Assembly (NCBI GenBank): GCA_021234155.1
Contig: JAJEKV010000033.1
Span: 7,738,635-7,802,634, forward strand
DNA length: 64,000 bases
From: Isoetes taiwanensis
Lineage: Eukaryota; Streptophyta; Lycopodiopsida; Isoetales; Isoetaceae
Direction: 5' to 3'
How positions within the stretch are numbered: the first letter of the stretch is position 1; each line of letters opens with the position of its first letter. Of the stretch, positions 56,254 through 64,000 are shown in pieces. The notes under the pieces are model-generated. The model made no database searches. It was not told where the DNA came from and saw only the letters and a list, made by a program, of their open reading frames with translations. Made by a program: the position numbers and the translations under genes.

Positions 56254-57322
56254 TGTGATGCCCCCCTAAAATATGTGATACAAATACGTATATTTCTAGG
56301 CCACGCCACCATACAAGCCTACCTTACCATAGAGTGTGGCTACGGGGGCATGGCTAAGTTATTTACATAACTTAGCCAACCTTAGGGATGTGACCATTTT
56401 CCACATGGCCCCATCCTATTGGGCGCCCGCCACATGGATGCACCCAATTGGAGCGTGGCATGACATGGCAACCCTAACCTATAAATGGCCGAACCCTAAC
56501 CCTAGGCCATTTTTTCTAGCTCCAACAACCTTGGAACTTTTTTCGCGCTCGAAACTCCATTTCGAGAATCGTCTGCTGTGGCATAGCATAGCACAACAGC
56601 CCCTAGAGCGTGTGCGCATCAGAAGGAGGGGGAGCTACTTTGAACCGCTTGCAGGCCATGGAGATGCGGGGCGCGGGAAATAGTTCCTCGGGAGCATGTA
56701 TTTGGAGTAGAGCCCTTTGTAGATCATCTGAAAGTTAGGATTCCAAATGAGTTGGCATTTCGTATCTCTAGTAAAGCCATTCTAGAACTCTCAGTCTAGA
56801 TCTTGAACCCTAATCAATGAACCCTAACTATAAGTTAGATGCATCTGATTAGGATCAGATGTTATTCTCATTTGTTACCAAGTTATATGGATATATGATG
56901 ATGGTTGATCATGATTGCTCCTCTCATATTGGGAAGGGGGGTATAGAGACCTAGTATCTGCTCTATCTTGAGGCCCAGTCGTCAGACTACTTCCCCTTAC
57001 GAGTCCGAGCCTGGGTAGGAGCTCATGTGTTTTACGGTGTGTTGTTATCATTGACGTTCCTATGGATGGATGGATAGATGTGCTACCCTTCATAGTAGTT
57101 GATTATATTGTATTATTGCCAGTGCCGATATTCTAGTGTGCTTCCGCTGTTATAGGAGCCCATAGGGAGACAGACGCGAAAGACACCTCCGTGTTTCCTT
57201 ACCCGCGTCTTGGCCTCCCAAGAACGGGGCAGACAGAGGGCCCATGAAACAGTTGATGCTGGATGGGGGATTTTCCCGTAGGGTATATGGCGGGGTGTTA
57301 TATACTTTCGGGGAGCGTCACA
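56254..57322 (+). repeat. LTR of a plus-strand retrotransposon (1069 bp)
   Basis: It starts TGTGATGCCCCCC and ends GGGGAGCGTCACA, so the terminal TGTGA...TCACA and the C/G-rich blocks are inverted. A tRNA-iMet primer site follows one base later. No second LTR is found in the window; it may lie beyond the right edge or be lost. Confidence 0.82.
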
Positions 57323-57323
57323 A

Positions 57324-57335
57324 TGGTATCAGAGC
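57324..57335 (+). other. Primer-binding site for initiator tRNA-Met
   Basis: TGGTATCAGAGC is the standard plant retrotransposon primer site complementary to the 3' end of initiator tRNA-Met. Confidence 0.88.
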
Positions 57336-57877
57336 AATGTTCTTGGTTGACCAAGAGCTAGCATTGGCCATAACCCTGATTAAGTAGATTAACCGGTCTA
57401 ATAGAGTATGGAATGAGAATTTCAACATTGAACCTCGAAGGTGGGGAAAAAAATTCCCCAAGTAGCAGGGTCATAGAGTTAGGCTAAATCATAGATTCAG
57501 GGAAAAAGAATGAGCCAAGTGAACATTCTAATAAATTTGGAGTGGAAATTATGCATGAGCATCAAATTTTACACAAAATAGGTCAAAGAATCATCCCAAT
57601 CCGAGACCCAGGTGAAAAATGGTGCAAATTCATAATTAAAACCCCCAAACATAGGAAAAAAAAATTAAAATTCAAAAAAATAATAGCAAGGAAACAACCA
57701 TTAATAAGGGTGGCTAATTGATAGGAATAACAATGGCAAAGGAATATTTCGTGGCATGAAGAGCATCTTTCCCTTTTTAAATACCATTTTAGCCTCTTTC
57801 CCTCATTTCGCCCTAAACCCTCTCTCTCTCTCTCTTGATCTCCAGCTTAAGCTATTCAGTTTCCCTAACCGTAAGAT
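57336..57877 (+). other. Leader between primer site and H3-like reading frame
   Basis: AT-rich, with a (CT)n run at 57822-57834 and no ORF. It corresponds to the 5' UTR of the retroelement, or the upstream region of the H3-like gene. Confidence 0.45.
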
Positions 57878-58922
57878 ATGGCACGCACCAAGTGCACAAC
57901 AAGGAAAGTTAGGAGTCTCCGGAAGAGGCCCAGCATGGCAGAGCTAGCCGGGGAGCGGGAAGAAGATCTCCGAGCACCTAAGGCCAAGGCCGGGCAAGGG
58001 CGACGAGGCCAGCACCTCAAACTCCATGGATGAAATATACCACACCACGGACGAGCGAGCCCCGAACAGATCGCCCGAAAGCACTCAGCGAACCGACGAG
58101 TCCGTCCTCCGGGGTACGCTTTCAGGAAGTGAGGGGAGGCCCCAGTAGCAATAACAACAGCAACAAGAAGAGCAGCACCAGCAGCAACAAGAAGACCAGC
58201 AGCAGCAGCAAATGGAAGGGCCTTCAAAGAAGAGGAAGGGGAAGGAGAATGGGAGAAGGAAAGGAAGGAGAGAGAAAGAGGGAGAGGTAACGGGAGAGGA
58301 GAATGAAGCAGAGAGAGGACAGGCCGCGAGAAACTGTCCGGATCGAAGAGCCTCATCGAACATCACCCGACGGGGAGGAGCAAGACGAAGAGAAGGTCGA
58401 CGAAGGAGATGGCGAAGAGGAGCAGGAAGGAGAAGTGGGGGAGACGTCAAACCCTGATGCAAGACCACCTTACTCGAAGTGGCCCAAGCCACCGAAGGTA
58501 ACGAAGAAGCAGAAGGTGGGAGAAATACCATTCAAGCTCAAGCACAACCTTGAGTTTGAGAAGAAGAAGGCGGCCTTTAAGGTCTACTTCCAGAGATGGA
58601 CGCGCTACAACAATTAGTACTGTAAGCAGAACATCTAAAAGTTCGTGAAGGGTGGCAGACCAAAGAATCAACCAAAGCCACCTCCACCTCGACCAGTAGC
58701 ACCAAAGAGGGCCCAACTCGAAGTATGCAAGGGTCTTCCGAGAAATTAGGCACTTCCAGCAGTGCACTAATCACTTAATTCGGAATGCACCCTTCCAGCG
58801 GCTTCTTCGGGAGATCATGCAGGAGTTTAGGACGGGCTATCAGTCACACCCCTGACAGTTCGATCCTTGCAGGAAGCAACTGAAGCAGTGCTGGTGCAGC
58901 TCTTCGAGGAGGGCAACTCCTG
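57878..58922 (+). pseudogene. Histone H3-like sequence (tail and core), broken, downstream of the LTR
   Basis: The ATG at 57878 opens MARTKCTTRKVRS, like the H3 tail MARTKQTARK at 8 of 10 positions. The frame stops at 58031. From 58733, in the same frame number, REIRHFQQCTNHLIR and APFQRLLREIMQEF match the H3 alpha-N and alpha-1 helices. After a TGA at 58853 and an inferred 1-nt loss, SLQEATEAVLVQLFEEGN matches alpha-2, then a stop. The region of H3 beyond alpha-2 is missing. REIRHFQ and TNHLI recall the centromeric variant CENH3, but loop 1 has canonical H3 length. Between the parts lie charged, Asn/Ser- and Lys/Glu-rich open frames (58030-58290, 58303-58617), separated by one TAA, which could be a long tail, a gag or both. 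Confidence 0.75.
58030..58617 (+). pseudogene. Low-complexity charged ORF between H3-like tail and core (gag-like or histone-tail extension)
   Basis: An ATGA overlap links it to the end of the MARTK frame. One TAA (58288-58290) splits it. The first part is Asn/Ser/Lys-rich (SSNNNSNKKSSTSSNKK), the middle Lys/Arg/Glu-rich, and the end is more ordered (IPFKLKHNLEFEKKKAAFKV, then YFQRWTRYNN). Its position after LTR and primer site is where gag belongs, but it has no CCHC knuckle. The frame differs from that of the two H3-like blocks, so it is either a separate ORF or the result of a frameshift. Confidence 0.45.
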
Positions 58923-58935
58923 AATTTGACATCAT

Positions 58936-61900
58936 TTGGAATGGGCACTTAACGTATACAAGCATGTTGTTGAGAACGTGAAAGAGACTCTTCAAAGCCA
59001 AAAACGTGGCAGGACTATAGATGTTAATCAAGCGAGGTCATCTACTTTGATGATGGCTGTCAATTCATGTAGCAATCGATCAGCGGTTGCAAAGGCCTTG
59101 AACATGAAGAGAAGGGTTGTCTATGCTACGTTGGACAAAAGGAAACGCGCTGAATTTGGAGGACCTTGGTCATGTTTAAGAGGAAGAGCAGATCTGATAG
59201 GCTTTCTGATTCGGACCGTGAAAAGGTATACAACTTTTGGATTTCCGAAACTAGAGTCTTTCCAAATAAAAGGCAGGTGATTAAATTGAGGAGAGATAGT
59301 AACGGTCAAAAAATAGCAAAGCCGTATAATCTGCAACCCATTCACTTACTAGAAGAGACACATGTATGTATTGCTTGTTATCTTTTGCTAGAAATAACAT
59401 TTCATATCTTGTGTTCTATTTTTTGAATTATAGGTCATGTTCTATAGAAGATTCAAGCGTCAATATCCAGACATGAAGATAGGGCTTAGGTTGTTTGAAG
59501 CTTTGAAGCCTAAGTTTGTCAAAAGGCTTAAGGAAGGGAAACGTGTTGCTGCATTTATCACATGAGAATAGAGTTTGTTAGGCAAGCAATTAATAAAGTA
59601 AGACGTGATCCTAACATTCACGGTCCAAGTTGTACATGCAAGTGTTCTATTTGTGGTCCCCCAAACTTGTGTAGCAAGCGAACACACCTTCAACAATGTT
59701 TGTGATATGTGGAGGTCTATGGTGTGTCCTAAGCAAGAGACTGCAGATTGGCATAACTCTAAGTGTTTGACTATGGAGTGTGCTGATTGTGGGCTGAAAT
59801 CATTCCAGAAATGTCCGAAAGAAAAGAGGAAGACAATAAAGTTAGACTGGAAGAACTTTGAGAAGGTAATTATTCTATCATTTCATTGATAGTCTTTTAA
59901 ATTTTGTAATCAATTTTCTTTTGTCCATTGAATACTTAATTCTGTTTTGCTAGTGTATTTGCCCTCTAATTCTAGCCTATGTTTTTGTGGAATGATCTAG
60001 GATTGACCGATTGACCAACTATATATTTTGGTTAATGCATGCATGGCTGACTAGTCTATTATGTTGCAGGTCAAAGAGACTTTTGTAAAGGATGTAGGCA
60101 AAGCGGGAAAACCAATTGTCAAACGCAAAGATGTGATGAAGTTGGCTTACAAGAACACTTCCTTGCATGAGTTTGTGGAACATGCAGATGCAGTCATAAA
60201 GCAATTCATTCCTCACAATCATACGGCACGGTGGCAGGCTTCTCAGTTCAAGGAATGTTTGCAAACATTCCCAAAAGACAGGGTCGTGTCTATCATTGAC
60301 TTCGCCGAGAATTATACATTCAAAATTTAGCGAGAGATCCAAACAATGCATTGGAGGAACGAACAATGTTCAATACTTGTGCACATCTCTTACAAACATA
60401 CAAAGGAAGGTGAAGATCCTAATCTTATCGTTGGTTATCGCAAACTTGTGAAAGAAAGTCATTTTTACATGTCAGACGATTGAGAGCATGACACTATTCA
60501 TACAACATTGCCTCCAAAAGCATGCTGATTATTTGATAAGTAAAGGTGTAAATTATTCAAAACATATTTTCTGGTCCGACGGATGTGCATCACAGTTCAA
60601 ATCCTCGAGGGCCTTTTACTATTTACGAAGATTTTATCAAGCTATGATGTCAAGATTGGTTGGAATTCTTTTGCATCATGCCATGGCAAAGAGGAACATG
60701 ATGGCGCTAAGGCTATCATAAAGAGAATACTAACGAGTGAGATGCTGAAGGGGGATAGTACACCTCTTAGGAATGCTGAGGATGCAGTTCATTTCTTAGT
60801 TTGGTATTTCAGAGTGAAGAGAGGCATCAAAGACAACAACATCATCAGGTACGCGCACTAATTTATGCACATTCATGTAGCACATATATTCACATGTTAT
60901 TTAGTCTAATGTAGTCTATGTTGCACATTTGAGCATAACATGTTTAGAATGCTAGGTTCAGAAGTATGATTGGCAAGAATAATGCATTGAATTATTTCTT
61001 ATCTATACTGAAAATATTTCATTTGTTATGTGTGCTTAAGTGCTACTTACATGCATAGCTATCGCAGTAAACAAAAGGCCATTATGCCCACTTGAACATA
61101 ATCTGTTAGAGTGCAGCAAGCAGCATATGCAATTCCTTGTAGCTTAAACATAGTCTTTGTGTGTGTGCAGGTTATTTTGGCTTGTAAAGGTAGGTGATGT
61201 TTGTAGGAGGATAAAATATGATTGTGATACTTTGAAGAGGACCCAAAACATCCATTCTATCAGACCAATTTGTCGAGATAGGCCTACTATGGTGGCTCAT
61301 AGAGCTTTGTCTTGCTTTTGTACAAACTGCTAGAAGGAGTTATGGAATAGGTGTAAGCATTTGAAGAGACTTTGTCGGTATATATATTCAACGTTGAAGC
61401 CTGAGATCATGCAAAAAGAGGCAACTGTGACTCATGTCCAATATGAAGGGCACAACCAGTGGAAAGCAGAACTAGTAAAAGTTGGTGACAATTTTATCAT
61501 AAATGCGGAAGAAAATAATGAAGAAAATGTTGACTTCTGGATTGTGAAGTGTACTGAACCCAAACACGTGGTGGAAAATGCATTTGAAGATTACTGGGGT
61601 TCAAGATTCAGCAGGCAAGAGGTAATTCTAACAGGTAAATATTACAAGTTCATGGGTGAAGATAGATACGAGTTGTTAAGTAATATGCCTGATGTTAATT
61701 GTTATTCACACCTCGTGATAAGCGCAAAGGTAGATTTGATTGCTGATGTAAATGAAGACAATGCATACCATTTACCTTTGGAAGCACACGAGCATATCAT
61801 TGACTCTACCACCGCCTGATTCTGAAACACTGGCAAGTTCCCATTCCGTAGCCAAAAAGAAGACACGACGAAAACAAGACATCCTAAGGGCAGTTAGGAA

Positions 61901-62042
61901 GAAGGTAGTGGCCAGAAATAAAAAGGCTGGTACATGTGGCCAATGGAAGAAGCAAAAGAATGGGATAGGCAACAGAAAAAAAACCAAGCCAAAGAAGAAG
62001 GTTTGCAAGCAGAATAAACCAAGGAAAAAGACAAAGGTTTAA
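58936..62042 (+). pseudogene. Decayed multi-exon gene with DDE/RNase H-like transposase motifs
   Basis: The start (about 58950-59160) is basic and includes a helix-turn-helix-like stretch (NRSAVAKALNMKRRVVYATL). The frame then shifts. The middle (59433-59880) holds a Cys cluster (CLTMECADCGLKSFQKCP). The core shows IIDFAENYTF (about 60290, candidate first Asp), then FWSDGCASQFKSSRAFYY (about 60568, second Asp), then SCHGKEEHDGAKAIIKRIL (about 60673, third acidic position), spaced like an RNase H-fold nuclease. Stops and frameshifts interrupt it, and there seem to be introns (about 59365-59432, 59875-60069, 60850-61170). A C-terminal domain at 61361-61819 and a Lys-rich tail at 61820-62042 follow. 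I cannot assign a superfamily. Confidence 0.6.
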
Positions 62043-62703
62043 GGTTGTATCAGAAGGAAGAATTTTGTATTCAATATCATTGAATAATAAAGAACATTTT
62101 TGGATTTTCTTTCTCATTTGGATTTAAAGAAAAAGTTAACAGATTTTTAAAAACTCTGAAATGGAGGGATTGGATATTTTTTGTGAATGTTTAATATACT
62201 TGAGATTTGCAGGCTTGGTGGTTGGTTTTTGCAGGCTAGTACCAACACAATATGATGGTCATGCTTATACTGTGGCTTATAGATTCACGTCGTGCCTGTT
62301 TTTTTATTGTAGATATACCAAACTTGGCAGGTTCTTGTGATGGAAGGCAAGTAAGAATACATTTGATACGAATTCTGGTTTGATATGCATAATTTGCAGA
62401 TGATGAAAACTATTCAAAGGCTTGTTTACAGAGCTGAGATGCAATTATCTTCTACTATACCATGCATGGCAGTTTAAAGTCCTGTCCAGCATGGTCAATC
62501 TCCAAGTAAGGAGATTCTGAGAATGGTTGGTAGCGTAAAACAAATGTCTACTGCTAAACCTTTTAAAGTAAATGGCTTATTATGTCATTATAATCCGCTT
62601 ATAGGTGCATGAGCCATGAAGAGCCTTGCTCTGCCTAGAGGCTTGTTTAATTTCATGTTTCAACATCTTAATAGTTGACGAATGCATTTTACACCATTTG
62701 CAG
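62043..62703. other. 3' flank; no supported gene
   Basis: AATAAT/AATAAA-type signals at 62080-62090 could end the transcript of the preceding gene. The rest is AT-rich with no clear exon. Confidence 0.4.
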
Positions 62704-62828
62704 ATGCGCTGCTCGGTGTTCCCAAGACTTTGGCAGAGAATGTTGATCCTGACACAGAAGATGCGTTAATCACCTTGTCACATATTGCAAAGGGCTGCAT
62801 TCTTCCTCCAATATCAGCCAAAAGCTAA
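62704..62828 (+). CDS. Possible terminal exon of an unknown gene
   Basis: After an acceptor ATTTGCAG the frame encodes ALLGVPKTLAENVDPDTEDA then LITLSHIAKGCILPPISAKS and a TAA at 62826-62828. The composition is protein-like and the splice acceptor good, but I found no partner exons. It may be the end of a host gene disrupted by the upstream elements. Confidence 0.35.
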
Positions 62829-63340
62829 CCTTCAATGTAGCCATGACAAGGGCATTTCATAGCAGAGTAAACATGCATTTTGGCATATCCTTTAATTGGC
62901 ATTTCTTTAATATGACAGATATAGAAACCACGGTTTATTAATGTGTTTATATTGCCTCGAAATGTTGTAATTGTGTTCAATCAGGATGTTACTATAGATT
63001 GAAAGAAATTGAGGGCCCTTGTTTTGTCAAAACGGGCAAAAGTTTGGACGGGCTTGATAAATTTGAAACCAAATTAATGAATAAATTGTTTCAGACTTCA
63101 ATTGTATGTTAATGTGATTTTTGGACATGGAGAAATCAATCTGTTGTATTCCATGGTCAAATAGAGAAAAAAAAGGATAAATGATAGTTGTATCTTCTGT
63201 ATAGGTGCAGAACATTATGGACATCTACAAGACAAAAATTGATGCACATACCTACAAGACAAAATTGCTGCCTATTCATAACATAATTAAAGCTAGTAAC
63301 ATTATATTTTGCTGGCTGTAATACAAGTCAAGCTTTGGAT
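62829..63340. other. No supported gene
   Basis: AT-rich spacer between two convergent 3' ends, if both neighbouring calls are right. Confidence 0.4.
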
Positions 63341-63720
63341 CTATACGAACTGAGCCAAGGTTATGTCGTCATCAATGGCACCTGTATCTGTATCCGAGCC
63401 ATGAGGACTGACTTGTGCATTAACTTGAGGTACAACTTGAGGAATTTGAACATATGCAGTAGCTTGAGTTGTTCTAACTTTTGTATTGACATGAACTTCT
63501 GCATTAACTTGAGAAACGGGATCATGTTGTTCCTTGATAAGATCGATAACTTTTGGCAGTGTAGCAGGCAAGTTCAATATAGGTGGGATTTGAGAAGTGC
63601 CAAATGTGTTTTGAAAAGTGCCAAACGTGCTTTGGATCTCAGAGTTATAGTTTTCGGGAAACCAGAGGTTGTGAATCTGACTAGAGTTCCAAGATTCTGC
63701 CTTGAAGCTAGAAGTCATAC
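63341..63720 (-). CDS. Last exon of an unrecognised gene entering from the right edge
   Basis: The minus-strand frame begins after acceptor ACCAG (63721-63725) and encodes MTSSFKAESWNSSQIHNLWF and so on, to a stop at 63341. It is Val/Gln/Thr-rich with loosely repeated VNAEVHVN / VNAQVS phrases and ends DTGAIDDDITLAQFV. It joins in phase to the exon at 63790 to >64000 (1 nt plus 2 nt forming a Gly codon). A regulatory or structural low-complexity tail is likely; no family recognised. Confidence 0.55.
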
Positions 63721-63789
63721 CTGGTTTGCAAAGTTAACATGTTAAGTAAATTAGAAGACATATTTAGAAATGAAATACATTACCTATAC

Positions 63790-64000
63790 CTGAAGTTCTG
63801 TCCGTTCCTGGTTGAGTTTCTTTGACGGCTTCTTTGACGGATTGAGTTTCTTTAACGGCTTCTTTGAGGGTTTCAGAAAGTGCGGGATTTGTGGTTTCTT
63901 CTACCTCAGATTTGTTTATCTTCTTTCCAGCATTTTTTCCCCTTGCTTTTACATAGCAGAAAACAGAAAACGTTTGGGAGTCCTCTTCCTTCCCAACTTA
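63790..64000 (-). CDS. Penultimate exon of the same gene (cut by window edge)
   Basis: Open throughout on the minus strand, with donor CAG|GTATAG at 63789-63788. It encodes a Lys/Glu-rich segment with direct repeats of KEAVKETQ (nearly identical DNA, about 63800-63870). Just before them is KARGKNAGKKINK, a basic cluster that could be a nuclear signal. The gene continues beyond the window. Confidence 0.5.

Noticed and set aside
57865-58531. Overlapping minus-strand open frames over the H3-like region
   Set aside because: They are Leu/Ser/Pro-rich shadows of the Lys/Glu-rich plus-strand sequence.
56254-62042. LTR element and DDE-like gene as one transposon
   Set aside because: The two use different transposition chemistry, and I saw no shared ends. 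Adjacency is more simply explained by insertion.
1-64000. tRNA, rRNA or organellar DNA
   Set aside because: I saw no tRNA-like A/B-box pair with cloverleaf, no rRNA segment, and no plastid or mitochondrial gene. A systematic covariance search was not possible.

Overview
This is a 64-kb piece of nuclear DNA from a land plant. The evidence is one intact five-exon GT-AG gene for a peroxisomal adenine-nucleotide carrier of plant type, plant-style LINE, Ty3/gypsy, hAT and Helitron sequences, LTR-element primer sites matching plant tRNAs, and AT-rich non-coding DNA. A tyrosine-recombinase (YR) retrotransposon and a nucleotidyltransferase-like ORF of a kind I associate with protists and large DNA viruses are unusual for a flowering plant. 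A fern, lycophyte, bryophyte or gymnosperm seems possible, but the sequence alone does not settle it.

Layout. 1-2978: a possible 3' coding end, a short tandem repeat, otherwise empty. 2979-14235: a full-length but decayed L1-type LINE with a 16-bp target duplication, carrying inside its ORF2 a 5.5-kb YR retrotransposon with split direct repeats. 14236-24140: mostly non-coding, with tandem repeats, a LINE-tail hairpin, a Helitron 3' end, a non-autonomous hAT element with an 8-bp duplication and a MITE with a TA duplication. 24158-26370: a second MITE beside an intact 388-codon nucleotidyltransferase-like ORF, then a 447-bp-spaced duplication. 31570-41950: a repeat-rich block with a 2.1-kb element bearing perfect 35-bp inverted ends, two oppositely oriented hAT fragments, a decayed kinase/RING-like gene and a one-LTR retroelement with a 5-bp duplication. 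43912-45729: exons of an unrecognised minus-strand gene with a truncated LINE in an intron. 46600-52425: a dead Ty3/gypsy element split by an LTR element (itself interrupted) and by a LINE tail. 52920-54521: the carrier gene. 56254-62042: an LTR with tRNA-iMet primer site, then a broken histone H3-like gene, then a decayed multi-exon gene with DDE-like motifs. 62704-64000: a possible orphan exon and the 3' end of an unknown minus-strand gene.

Most of the window is layered mobile DNA. The genes likely to work now are the carrier and perhaps the nucleotidyltransferase-like ORF, the gene at 43912-45729 and the gene at the right edge. The two observations most worth following are the YR retrotransposon precisely inserted at AAT within a LINE codon, and the histone H3-like sequence placed just downstream of a retrotransposon LTR and primer site.
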